From Isochrysis galbana (Eukaryota; Haptophyta; Isochrysidales; Isochrysidaceae), in the NCBI GenBank assembly GCA_018136815.1, contig CM030934.1, positions 5,769,987-5,833,986 of the forward strand: 64,000 nucleotides of DNA. The letters run 5' to 3'. Below the pieces are notes generated by a model that saw only the letters and a program-made list of their open reading frames with translations, searched no databases and was not told the origin of the DNA. The position numbers and the translations under genes are program-made. Shown one piece after another: positions 30,288 through 49,391 of this stretch; the first letter of the stretch is position 1; each line of letters starts with the position of its first letter.

Positions 30288-31185
30288 GTGTTGCGCGTAC
30301 TCGCCCGAGCAAGATACTCATCCTTAGGCGCTCGTGCTAGGGCCTCGGTTCAATTTTTAGCAGCTGCATAGTGCACTCAAGCCGACAGCGCGGCCTTGAG
30401 TGTTGAGTGCATGTGCCTACAAGGGTAACAGCCCGTGCATCGTTGCATCGTCGCGTTGGCGCTGAGTAGGAGGCACTCTGGCCAAGAAGAATTCCACCGT
30501 CCACCATGAATAATGCATGAATCATGAATGATGAATGAATATAAAGTATAAAAACACTAACATAAATCGTTGGCAGCTACGTCTACGTTAAATCTACGGC
30601 CGCCTAAGCCCAAGTGTGCGTGCTACACAGCGTACGTAGGTGCGAACCTCGAACCTTGCGTGAGCACGGGTAGTGCGTCCCCATTTAGACGCGCGACTGG
30701 TATTGCCCGGAAATTGCGCGGTGACGTCCGCGGGCAGGTCGGGATGGGGATGGTCGGGGCGAGGTCTCCGGTAGCCAGGGTAGCCGCGTGCGCGCGCTGT
30801 GAGGAGCTGGGTGGGCTGCGCGGGCAACGACGCCAGAGGGTCAGGGGGCGGGCACACTGTCAGCAGCCCGACACGGCGTTGCATCGGCGTCTTCGACGAC
30901 TTCTTGGTGCCCTCGCCGTCGCCATGGCGCGAGCTCGATCGCCCCACCTCCACCTCCACCTCGAGGGCGTCCTCGACCCCCTCGTCCTCGTCGGCGTCGC
31001 CCGCAAACAAGTAGGGCTCGGGATTTTCGGGCGGCAGTTCATCGTCTGACGGTAGACACTCGTCCCATTGGTGCATGCCGCCATCCATGCACCTCTCACT
31101 GCCCTTCAGACCCCCAGAGACCGGCGTGCTCATGGCCCAGGAGAGGGAGCCTCGAAGCACCCTCGCGGGTGCTTCCCCCGGCGTC
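30288..31185. other. Intergenic; possible acidic tail of the hAT element
   Basis: A minus-strand frame at about 31100-30900 encodes an Asp/Glu-rich segment (C-L-P-S-D-D-E-L-P-P-E-N) that might be the C-terminal tail of the neighbouring hAT element after a frame change. Otherwise nothing recognised. Confidence 0.3.
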
Positions 31186-32732
31186 TTAAGAGATATCAGC
31201 ATCAAGGATCTCCTCATCGTCTGCAGTGACCGACCGTCCACGGGACGAAAATTTATGCGCCAAAAATTCCACCGTCACGACAACTTGCTGCAACTCTGTC
31301 TTCACACGCAACATTCGAGACATCTCTCGATACTTCCCGGCAAATCGAGTTTGCTTTGCTCGGTATAAACCGAAATCTCTCCCGTGATTTGCTGCAATTA
31401 TCTCCCTCAACTTCGTTCTTGGCCACCTTGTGCGACCCCAGAATAGAGAGAGAACGAGCCCGACCTTTGCAATGACGGCTGCCACTTGATCAACTTTTGC
31501 GAAGTCCTTTAGCTCGAGACTCAACACATGCGTCCCACAACACGTCGCCGTCAGCCATTTGTAGTGTCGCTCCAGAATTTTCCAAGCCGCTTTCATCGTG
31601 CTACAAGTGTCAGTAACGACCTGTACAAAGCCAAAACGACCATTCCGCTCCATACATTGGCGAAGCAACTCAGACACAAACCCAGCATTTTCTGAATCGC
31701 CGCTCGTCACTTTGATCGTGCCATCGAATAGCATGCACCCAGGATTGCCGAAGAGAAAGTTGATGAGGTGATCTTTCTTCACGTTGTCCCACCCATCCGA
31801 GATTATTGAGCAACCGTTCTGTAGCAGCTGTTGCCGCAACGGTTCCATCTCGCGATGCAACCTCTCCACTGTGCCATTGAGCAAGGGCCCGAGTAGACCT
31901 TTCCGATTTGGCCCCTTGTAGGACGGAGGTGCTGTCTTCAGCTTTATTACCATCTCTTTAAACTTGGGATGGTCTGCCACAGCTGCGGGAACATTACAAG
32001 CATAAAACATTTCTGCTATCGCCGCTTTGCGTCACACACTTGCTTCGATGCCAAATTAAATTGCAGCGTGCCTTGTCCACGACCAGCCTGAGCTGAAAGC
32101 GCACGCTCACACGCAGACTGCCCGGCTACGAGCGGCGCCGCTGCCGCCACATCTACTTCCCTCGCTGCCGCCTTCTGCCGCTTCTTCGCATCTTTCTCGC
32201 TCTCACTTGTGCGCACCTTCTCAACGAGGGTTAGGAAAGATGAGTCATCGCAAGGGCATTGTGCAGAGTTGTTGCGACCAAGCACGTGGTCAACAACCCT
32301 CGTAGCACTGCCGCGCCGCTGCACACCACAACCAATGCACCGCCACAGCGGGTGGTTGGGGTCTTCCTCGCCGAGGATGATGACGCACGCCCAAACTGCT
32401 TCGGTGCGCCTCGCGCCAACGGAGCGCTTGCGCACTCCCTGAAGGACAGGCTGACTCAGGCCGGTGGCGCGGGCGGGGAGCACGCCAAAGGGGGTCATGC
32501 TTCCCGGCCTGCCACGCGCGGCGGGCAGGGCCTCTTCACATGCCTCGTCGTCGTCTTGCAGATGGGCCGGCTGTTGGGCGCCTCGCGCTCCATTGAGGAG
32601 CACGGCCCACTGCAGGGGCGCAGCGGCCGTGGGTGCCCTCTCCTGCCGCGGGGTGTCGGCACGGTCTGCCTCGCCTGCCCCGTCGTTGCACGCGCGCGCG
32701 CTCAGGGCACGGTCGACGTTGGGGTTGAACAT
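31186..32732 (-). pseudogene. hAT-like transposase (BED finger plus DUF659), frameshifted and 3'-truncated
   Basis: The ATG at 32732 opens a block to 32016 with a BED-like finger (W-R-C-I-G-C followed by a downstream His/Cys pair in V-V-D-H and C-P-C). Homology continues in another frame from about 32025 to 31186: Y-A-C-N-V-P-A-A, then the DUF659 core with I-S-D-G-W-D-N, V-T-D-T-C-S-T-M-K and T-A-T-C-C-G-T-H-V-L-S-L. The break is a short indel near 32020-32030 at a CGGCG. The C-terminal dimerisation domain is absent. This is a different hAT lineage from the one at 1523-3094. Certainly inactive as read. Confidence 0.88.
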
Positions 32733-34079
32733 GGCGGGGATGAGGGAGGAGAGAGAGGGGGGGGGGGGTCGCGCACGGTCACAAGGGAGAGTAGCGCGGG
32801 GCCGCGCGCGGGGGGAGCGGGGAGCGGAGCAGCGGAGCCGCGCGCGGGGCGCGGGGCGCGGGGCATATATTATACTACTACAATATACAAAGCACTATAC
32901 ATTATACTTAGAAGAGATAGTTGTGAGTTATAGAGGTAGAGACCCCCCGCTGTCCCGCTGTGTTTGGGACTGTGTTTGGCTGTGTTTCTACGAAACCCAA
33001 ACACAGACTGTGTTTCCTGTGTTTGGAGAAGCCCCGGCTGTGTTTCCCAGCTAGGGTTCGCGCCAACAGCCAACAGCCCCCCCCCCCTGTATTCGCGCCC
33101 CCCCCCTGTATCTGTATTCGCCCTTGGGCGCCCCCACCCCCCCAAATACCCAAATATCCCGAGATATCCCGGATACCCCCCCAAATATCTTGTGGTATTT
33201 TGGACCACTGCAAATATCCCCCGGACTGTCTAGATATTTTGGCTTGAGCCTAAACACCAACACCCCAACCCCCTAGCTAGGTCCAGGTAGTGCACGAGGG
33301 GGGTGGCCGCGAGACAGGGTGGGAGGGAGAAGATAGGGAAGGGGGGACGGGCGTGGCTACCGAGGTGTTGTCCAATGCCACGCGCGCACAGGCGAGAGCA
33401 TCAAGGAGTTTTTTTGAGCTCGCGGAGGAGAGTCCGTTGGTGGTTGTAGTGGTGGCTCCCTCGATCTCGGTCTCGCCTCGGGGCGACTAGTGATCAACGA
33501 AACCATTGTGTGGGTGGGCGGGTGGGCGGGTGGGTGGGTGGGGTGGGGGCGGTAGGCGGCGGTGGGAGGGGCGCGCGGCGGGCGGCTGCGAGGTGCTCGC
33601 CTTGTCGCCTGGGGGGGGGGGCGCGCGCGCGCGGGAGGGGCACCGCATTTGTGCGGTTACGCCCAGGGGCCGCAGCGTGAGAGTGGCGCGCCCCACTCTA
33701 CGAGTAAGCAGACCCTCGCCACGGGGCAGGCGCCCGGGCGCACCGCTCCGCGCCGCTGAGAGCCCGCGGCGTCCTTCACGAATTCCGGGCCTCTTCTTGA
33801 TTTACTCGAGGCGTCTTTGAGGACCCGTTCGCATCTTCGTGGCGCACAGAGTTTTGTGGAGTACGAATATATGTGTGCACGGTTTACTTAGTCTGTGTAC
33901 GAGGTGGGTCTGGCGGGTAGACCCCTCTGATGTTCTGTACACAAATCGACGGTTGAAGAAGAGAGCGGCGGGCAGCCGGGGTGGGGCGGCGGCGATTGGG
34001 TTGAACATATCAGGATTGAGGAGGAAGAATCACGTAATCGGCCGGACAAGAGGAGGGAGGAGGAAGGCACAGACAGACA
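32733..34079. other. Intergenic with short-word repeat clusters
   Basis: 32750-32870 is G-rich. At 32958-33050 CTGTGTTT occurs six times in about 90 bases. 33140-33235 is built from CCCAAATA/AAATATC words. 33490-33640 is G-rich with GGGTGGGC repeats. No supported gene. Confidence 0.55.
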
Positions 34080-34320
34080 GGAAGACGAGAGAGAGAGAGA
34101 GAGAGGGAGGGAGGGAGAGAAGAGCCGGTCGCCTGAAGGCATCAAGTGAGGCATCTTGAGAAGAGAGAAAAGGAAGGATGAAGAAAGGGATGATGACTCC
34201 TGAGCAGGCAGAGCGAGCGCCGGGCGATCTCGGAGAGAGAGAGTGCGCGCGAGAGAGAGGGAGAGTGGGAAAGAGAGAGAGAGGGAGGGAGGGAGGGAGG
34301 GAGGGCCCGGAATACCTCGC
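34080..34320 (+). repeat. GA-rich purine tract
   Basis: Mostly G/A, with (GA)n and GGGA runs at 34087-34120 and 34228-34305. Paired in opposite sense with the CT tract at 34356-34557. Confidence 0.7.
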
Positions 34321-34355
34321 ACTCGACGAATCCAATCAGAAGAAGCACCTACTTC

Positions 34356-34389
34356 TACATACTCTTTCTCTCTCCCTTCCCTCTCTCTC

Positions 34390-34442
<53 letters not shown>

Positions 34443-34455
34443 CTCTCTCTCTGCC

Positions 34456-34547
<92 letters not shown>

Positions 34548-34557
34548 CCCTCCGCTT
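34356..34557 (+). promoter_or_regulatory. (CT)n tract, leader of the LRR-myosin gene
   Basis: About 200 bases of near-pure TC repeat on the sense strand, ending about 125 bases before the ATG at 34681. It matches the pyrimidine leader layout elsewhere. It could pair with the upstream GA tract. Confidence 0.45.
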
Positions 34558-34680
34558 CTTCTCTCTCTTCTCTCTGCCCCCTGTGATCGGGCGGCACGGG
34601 CGCGGAGGGGCGGCGCGCGCGAGAGAGGAGCCACCCTCTCCCCTTCCCCCCCCTCCTCCTCCCCTTCTGGCGCTCGTGGC

Positions 34681-37600
34681 ATGGCTCTGCAGCATGCGAA
34701 GGAGTCAAAGATTCTCGAGCTTCTCAAGAAGCTCGACGACAACGACCGACGCACCCAGGCGATCGATCTTTCTGGCTCGACAGTCTTCCGAGAGAAGAGC
34801 GTCAAGCTCTGCGCCTCTCTCGCCGACGCCCTCCAGCGGAACTCTCGGCTCACCGCGCTGAATCTTTCGAACTGTTCGATCGGGGACGGCTCAGCCAAGC
34901 AGCTCGCCAACGTCCTCCGCGACAACGCCACCATATTCGACCTGAACCTCTCGTACAACAAGCTGGGCCGGCCGGGCCTCACTGCGATCGGGAGTGCGCT
35001 CGCCACCAATGTGGGGCTCAAGTCCATCTCGCTCGCCAACCACCGGGTAGACTCGTCCGTCGCACAGTGCTTCGTACAGATGTTCTACACCAATGTCACT
35101 CTGCTCACGCTCACGTGGGATGTCAACCTGCCAGCATTCAACCTGAAGCTGACGGAGATGATCAACCGGAACAACGAGATCAACCGGTGCGTGCACGTGG
35201 GACTGCGCTGCCCCCACTAGCGCCCGCGATCCACCGGCGGCTGTCCCGGCCGCCCGTTGCACCCACGCCGCTCTCGCTCGTGCAGGTACGTTGTCGAGGG
35301 CAAGGACTACGTGCCACTGCTTCCGATTGAGATGCGCGAGAACCCTCCAGAGCTAGTCGAGCGCATCCCGCCTGAACTTGGAGATGAGGAATTTGGGATG
35401 GAGCTAGGCGGCGCGGGCACAGTGCTCTGGTGCAGCATCGCTGGCCGATGGGAGCTGGGCACCCTCAAGGGGACACAAAAGTCCAAGCTTGTGGTGACGG
35501 TCGAGGGCACCGACCACTTGGTCGAGTCCAAAGACGTGACACGCTTTGAGGCGTCGCATGCACAAGACCTGCCCAACATGGTGCAGATGCACAACTTGCA
35601 TGAGGCCCCGCTGCTCTACCTGCTACAGCGCAGGCTGAAGAACGGCTCAATATACACGTGGGCTGGGGACGTCCTCATCTCGCTCAACCCGTACGCCCCG
35701 CTGCCCGAGCTGTACAACATGTCGCGCTGGCAGACGGATCAGCTTGAGGGCACCATGGGCGCGGCCAACCGGAGATCCGACGCCCCTGCGCCGCCCCATG
35801 TGTACGCAATTGCGAGGCGAGCCTACGCGCAGCTGCGCTCGACGATGGAGCTCAGCGACGCAGAGCGTGCAGCAGCGGCGGCCACTGGCGTCTTCGCCGA
35901 CCAGTCCGTGCTCATCTCTGGTGAGTCGGGCGCCGGCAAGACGGAGGCATCTAAGCGGGTTATCGAATACTTGACGAGTGCGTCTCGTTTGGCCAAGGAG
36001 GCGCGGTCCTACAGCATGGGCGGCAGCGGCGGTGGCAGCGCTGCGCCCGACGGGGCGGCGGCCGCGCCACCGACCGATGGGAGCGCGCCGCTGAGCAAGC
36101 TCCGCACGCCTGCCAACACGCCGGTGAAGCGCAGTGCACAGCGCCAGGGGGGTTTCACCCCGTCTGTGAGCAGCGCGCACGAGCCCGGCGCGCCAGTGGC
36201 AATCGAGTCGCTGCTGAAGGAGGCCTCGCCGATCCTTGAGGCCTTTGGCAACGCGAAAACGATTAGGAACGACAACTCGTCGCGCTTTGGCAAGTATGTC
36301 GCCGTGCAGTACGACTCACACGGCTGCATCGCAGGCGCCTCGACCGAGACGTACTTGCTCGAGCGCTCTCGCGTGGTGGACATTTCGGAGGGTGAGCGTA
36401 ACTACCACATCTTCTACCAGATGCTAACGGATAGCGCCATCTGTGAAAAGTGGGGTTTGCCCCCCGCCGAGGGGCTCGAGGCCCTCTCGGTGGGTGGCGT
36501 CACGGCGCGACTCGTTGGGGTGTCCGATGCCAAGGAGCTCGCAGCGGTGAAGCGTGCGCTCCCCGCCTTCGGTGTCGGGCTTGATGACCAGGCGGCCGTC
36601 TGGCGCATTCTGGCGTCCGTCCTCCTGCTTCGTAACATACGCTTCGAGAAGGCGCCCGACGCCGGCGGTGGCTCCGACGATTGCGCGCAGGTCGCTGACG
36701 AGAGCGCTCTGACTCGTGTGACGGCGGCGCTCGGCTGCGAGACGGAGCCGCTTCGCTACGCGCTACTGCGCAAGAAGATCAGTGTGGCGGGCGAGCTCAT
36801 CGAGCAGCGTTATTCCACAAAGGCCGCACAGGTGAGCTTGTGCGGGGTGGGACCGGCCTTCGCGCCCGTACCCCCCCCCCCCCCCCCACTCACCCACCCA
36901 CCCACCCACCCATCGACCCGCCCATCAACCCTCAACCCGCCCATCCGGTCTTTGCTGAAAGGCAACGGCCCACCTTGCCCATCTCCCGGCTCGTACAGGT
37001 TTGCCGCGACGCGCTGGCAAAGTCCATTTTCGCAGCGCTCTTCGACTGGATCGTCGCTCAAGTGAATGGCACCTCGCGCGCCAAGACGGAGAGCTCAACC
37101 ATTGGTATCCTCGATATCTTCGGCTTCGAGCAGCTTAAACACAACTCGTTCGAGCAACTGCTCATCAACTTTGTCAACGAGATGCTGCAAGAGCAGTTCA
37201 ACGAGTCCGTCTTCGCTGCTGAGCGCCGCCTCTTTGCTGCCGAAGGGGTGGAGGTCGAGGACGGGTCGCTCCAGTCGTCCGGCGATAGGCTGCGCCTCAT
37301 GACGCGCCTGCTGCAGGGCCTCGACGATCAGTGCCGGCTGGGTGAGCGCGGCTCCGACGAGGAGTTCTTCCAAGAGATCGGCATTAAGCACACAGTGCGA
37401 GGTATTTGCCAGCCCGAGCAGCGCGGTTTCTTCTCGATCAACCACTACGCAGGCAAGGTCTTCTACTCGACCGAAGGGTTCGTGCACAAGAACTCAGACC
37501 AATTGCCTGCAGACGTAACGGCGCTCTTCTCGACGTGCGACGGTCTCGCGCTGGTGCGGTCCATCCTCTTGGGTGGCGTCGCTGACCCGGCCGCCGGGTC

Positions 37601-38900
37601 CCGCCGGCGCTCTGCGTCACTCGCCTCTTCCACCTCGGAACAGTCGTCCACCGGGCCCTCACCAACATCGTTGCATCTGACTGCCGCAGTAACGGCGCCA
37701 CTTCCAGTGCCTGCGCCCAGTCCGGCAGCAACCAAGCTGGGCGGTGCGCCTGCCGGCTTTAAGCTCAACCTGGGCCTAGCAAACGCGCGCATCGCCGCGA
37801 TGCAGCAGGAGGAAGCCTCGCGTGTAGCAAATTTCCCCCCGTCTCACCGGCGGACGAATAGCGAGGCGCCTGCCATGACGCCAAGAACTTCGAGGCGAGG
37901 GTCAACGAAGTCAACCACATTGTCTGAGAGGCTCCGGGCAGGTATTGGCCAGGTGTCGGGAACAGGTGGGCGGTCGAATGAAGGGCTGATGGCGACACTG
38001 CAGGTAATGCATCGCGCCAGCCCTCTGGCGTGCCCTTCCATCTCTCGCCGCATCGCATGCATCCACGAGGCTGCGGTCCGATTCGCCATCATCTCAACCT
38101 GCTCCCCCGACATTGACTGCGGGCCCGCGGCTGAGCCCTCCCGCGCGCGCTTACAGGTCACGTCGCTCCACTACATTCGGTGCGTTAAGCCTAATGATGG
38201 TATGGCACCCTTCGGTTTCGAGCAGGCGCGCGTGCTGCGCCAACTTCAATACTCTGGGGTACTCGAGATGGTGCGCATTCGTCGGTCAGGATTCCCTTCA
38301 CGCATGCCCTTCGCTGAATTTGAGGCAAAATACGGGATTCTTCTCTTCCAAGATGCTTTCTCCGAGGCCTCGGTGCGCGGTAAGGAGGCAGGTGATCTGA
38401 CCGCTGCTTCGCGCACAGCCAGTATGCGCCGGGGTGGTGGTACGGCCACCGCTAAACCCTCCTCGGCGTTGCGCCGCAATCCTATCAAGATGATGGTCAA
38501 GAAGGCAGGGCTCGGCTCGTCGGCTAAGTCTGAGTCGAGCCAGGCGGAAGCCGAGCTCGAGGCTGAGATCGCCGCCGGGCGTGGCGACTGCCTCTTCATC
38601 CTTCGACGCGCCAATCTATTTGAACACCGGCACTACCAGTTCGGCCGTACGCTGGTCTTTCTGCGAAATGGTGTCGAGGCAACCCTCAACAACGCCGTGG
38701 CGTCACAAATGAAGTGCGTCCTTTGGTTCCAAAAGACGGCACGGGGCCGCGTTGCGCGCGCAGCGCTGCGCGTGCGAATGGAGGCGATGGGTCGGGAGAA
38801 AGTTGCAGAAGAAGCGCAGGCGCAGCAGCGCGCTGCCGCTGTTCCCACGATCCAGGCGGCGTTCCGTGCCAGGGCTGCGCGCCGCGAGGTGGCAGCAGCG
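34681..38900 (+). CDS. LRR-myosin: N-terminal leucine-rich repeats, myosin motor, IQ neck (3' end lost in gap)
   Basis: Exons 34681-35186, 35286-36831, 36999-38003 and 38157 to the gap (introns 99, 167 and 153 bp, GT-AG, frame kept). The first about 168 residues are leucine-rich repeats of the ribonuclease-inhibitor type (A-L-N-L-S-N-C-S, D-L-N-L-S-Y-N-K). An SH3-like segment follows, then a full motor: G-E-S-G-A-G-K-T-E (P-loop, about residue 380), N-D-N-S-S-R-F-G (switch I, about 497), D-I-F-G-F-E (switch II, about 722), and H-Y-I-R-C-V-K-P-N-D (about 1024). IQ-like helices start near 1200. Loop 1 carries a Gly/Ala/Pro insert of about 65 residues, and loop 2 a Ser-rich one. Myosins move on actin; the class cannot be set without the tail, which is in the gap. 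I know of no common myosin class starting with LRRs. Confidence 0.94.
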
Positions 38901-39000
38901 NNNNNNNNNNNNNNNNNNNNNNNNNNNNNNNNNNNNNNNNNNNNNNNNNNNNNNNNNNNNNNNNNNNNNNNNNNNNNNNNNNNNNNNNNNNNNNNNNNNN
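38901..39000. other. Assembly gap (100 N)
   Basis: Exactly 100 N, a conventional placeholder, so real length is unknown. It truncates the myosin gene. Sequence after it does not continue the IQ region. Confidence 1.
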
Positions 39001-39637
39001 CGACTCCCATTCGAAATGCAATATATGTGTTACAATGGGGAAAACCCTGTGAACAGTGAACAGTGAGCCAGTGAAGCTTTAATGCATAACCATGAGCATT
39101 AGTACCGCTACTGCCACTAGTCTTGTACTAACTACTAACACGACAAACCGCCCATCATGGATGCGCGCGGGCTGTGGGGATTGTTGGCGTGACTAGTAAG
39201 GCGGCAATTTTTGATTTGAATCTTGATTGGCCATCCACACTAGACACTAGCTAGTACGCGAACCGGCCAAAACACACGAGGAGTGCGCCTAGTAGCGGTG
39301 GGAAGTCGGGCACTCGAGCGCATCTCGGTGCGGTGACGTCGACACAGTTTCTGCGCCTAGGCCGATATTCGACAAGGTGCGCGCGGGCGGTGGGGGCGAT
39401 TGGCGTGGCCGCTAGGGCGGATTCTCATGCTGTCATATTTGGTAGTGCTCCCCAGCCTAACCCGCGGAAGGCGCCGCGGTTCTTTACCGGTAGCGGTAGA
39501 GCCCCAGAGCGTGTGCAAGGGAAGGGCGAGGGGGGGCGGGAGAATCGCACCAATTTTTGGCGAAGATTTTTAGCCGCTAGTCCCCTCCCCCTCTTCACGC
39601 GGCACGTCCCGTATTAATTAGGTTAGTGTTCTACGTA
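39001..39637. other. Intergenic after the gap, with dispersed-repeat match
   Basis: 39360-39420 resembles 2988-3047 (ATTTCGAC-like start, GGTGCGCG-GGGCGG, GGCGATTGGCGTGGC). No gene. Confidence 0.45.
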
Positions 39638-40670
39638 TTACTGTGAGTGTGCGTGGGAGCGTGGGATAGTGGTGTGACACTCATGCACGATGCCAAGGTC
39701 GGTGAGCAGGTCCCTGATAAAGATGAGGTCTTTCGCTGTCAACATGGCGCCAAAGTACTCAGCTTCAGCGCTTGATAGAGACACAGAGCGTTGCATTTTG
39801 GAGAACCACTGGATGGGGCAACCCAGGTAGAAGAAGAAGGCACCACTACAGGAGTATTTTGCTTCCCAATTGGAGTCGACGAACGTTACGAAGGCCATGT
39901 CGGAATTAGGGGAGAAGTGCAGGACTCGCTGCATGGATCCTCGCAGGTATAACAAACATCGTGTGGGTGCTTGTAAGTGAACGGGTCCTGGATTGGTCAT
40001 GTAATCGTGATAATTGGGACGCAGCGTACGCCAGGTCGGGGCGCGACATATTTGCAAGCCATAAGAGTCCTCCTACAATTGCCATGTGAGCTTCGCGCTG
40101 AGAAGACGTGGCTTCGTGCTCAGGAGAACCGACAGGGGGTGAATCGGCAGGGTCGAGAAGGGCTTCGCCGAGAGAGGCGTCGAAATTACGGGTGTTGCTC
40201 GTTCCGATGAGAAACTCGTGGCGTTGAAGTAGGTCCGAGATGTATAGGGATTGCGAAAGGGTAATCTCCCTTTTGGGCCTGTCGCGAGTGATGCCGACAT
40301 TCAGGATCCAAGATAGCTCACCTTTGTCCTCGATCGGGAAACGGTTGCCTAAATCTTGCACGAAGCGGGCGCGCAGGTCGGGATCGTTGTCAACGATTAG
40401 GGCGTCGTCAACATAGACGAGGACCCACAGAACTCGGTGGTGTTCGGAGAAGGTGTATAGGCAGACGTCGATAGTTGACCGAGTGAACCCCCAATGTAGG
40501 AGAAAACCGGTGAGCAGAGCTGCCCATTCTCGGCCCGCTTGTTTAAGGCCGTAGATGGATTTGAGGAGTTTGCACACCAGGCGTTTCCCGTGACGATCTT
40601 CGTGTGGGACACCGGGAGGGGTTCGCATGTAGAGGGCGGGGGGAGCGTGAAAAAAAGGGGAGCGCCTCAA
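39638..40670 (-). pseudogene. Ty1/copia-type pol fragment (reverse transcriptase and RNase H)
   Basis: The block 40670-39906 reads as RVT_2-type reverse transcriptase: L-K-S-I-Y-G-L-K-Q-A-G-R-E-W, Y-V-D-D-A-L-I-V (catalytic motif), and S-R-P-D-L-A-Y-A-A-S-Q-L-S-R. A frame change near 40000-40015 is followed by block 40057-39638 with the RNase H part (V-D-S-N-W, S-L-S-S-A-E-A-E-Y-F). Both ends are cut: no integrase or gag upstream and no terminal RNase H segment downstream. LTRs were not found. An old, inactive fragment of an endogenous retrotransposon. Confidence 0.93.
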
Positions 40671-41356
40671 GTTGCACCTGCTTGCTCCTCCCTCGCTCGC
40701 CTCGTGCCTCGTTAGCCCTGGGTGACTCCCAAAGGCCCCTATTTGCCTGGCGGCTAGATAGAAGCTAGAAGAGAGGGGGGGGGGGGGGCAGTGAGTACGA
40801 GGACAGGCCCGCGCCCACCAAGGCGGTGATGAGTGATGAGTCCTCTGCGCTCATGCCAGAGGGCAGAGCATGATGGATGATGGTGTCCGACGGGCCCCCC
40901 GAAAGGGAGTTGGAGCCGCCGAAGGGGAGGGCATGAGGCGCCTTCCCATGGTGATGGTGAACTAAGTATGAACTTGGATGCCAAAGCCATGCATTGCACC
41001 CCTACGAATGTGCGTTCGCGATGTGCGCCGGTACGCCGCCGCCGCAGCATTCGCCATGCACGCCACTGGAGTGACGCGCGTCAGCGTTGGACCACAATAC
41101 GCACAGTGCATAGAAGCATAGAAGTAGTACCTTCGGCGCATACTGCAGCCACACGCACGCGCAGCGGAAGGACTCACCCACTAAACAGCACCCTCACGAC
41201 ACAAAAAGACACCCTCGTACATCAGTATTATCAGCATCCTCGCTGTGTACCGTGGCGCAGTCCTTGCCCTTTGTGGGCTGCCCCGAGCACAAAAACGCTC
41301 GTTGCGCTCAAACATGCATACCGCTCCTCCTCTCCTACCCCCATCCTTCGCTCCAG
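40671..41356. other. Intergenic with diverged retroposon end
   Basis: A G-run at about 40777-40789 leads into GC-rich sequence ending near 40975 with GAACTAAGTATGAACTTGG, a diverged form of the retroposon 3' end. The rest looks intronic or noncoding, with a good pyrimidine tract at 41325-41356. Confidence 0.4.
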
Positions 41357-41431
41357 GGCGTCACCTCGGAGAAAATGTTCTACATTAAGGAGGGGCGAGT
41401 GGAGCTCGTCCTCACTCGGAAAGGCGCGGTG
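41357..41431 (+). CDS. Orphan exon of a cyclic-nucleotide-binding domain
   Basis: 75 nt, phase 0 at both sides, bounded by a strong acceptor (pyrimidine-rich, CTCCAG) and donor (GTAAGG). It reads G-V-T-S-E-K-M-F-Y-I-K-E-G-R-V-E-L-V-L and ends G-A-V, matching the beta-strand core of cNMP-binding domains (M-F/Y-F/Y-I-x-x-G-x-V-E-V-V). Neighbouring exons were not found on the plus strand within 300 bases downstream. It may belong to a gene broken by the 38901 gap and by insertions, or be a relic. Confidence 0.4.
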
Positions 41432-41728
41432 GTAAGGCAATGCCGTGGAGGACAAGAAAACACAAGAAAGCACATCACATCTTGAACATACTAGGAATCC
41501 CGAGGCGACTCGTCCGCCACCCGATGCTCGAGAGGCTATGCAACATTAATGAGTGATACTAGAAGGGCGGAAATGAAGGTGTAAGAGACAACGCTTTAGG
41601 AGGCCGTTTGATGTGAGGAGGGCAGCATCTGACCGACTATTGAAAGGAGGCAGCCTTCCTCGCAATCGTGAGTCTATTGCGCCGTGGACCAAAGGAGCTG
41701 CAGGCCGCCATGCCGGCTCGCCTCAAGC
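41432..41728. other. 3' flank of BRR2, no gene
   Basis: Nothing recognised. Confidence 0.5.
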
Positions 41729-49391
<7,663 letters not shown>

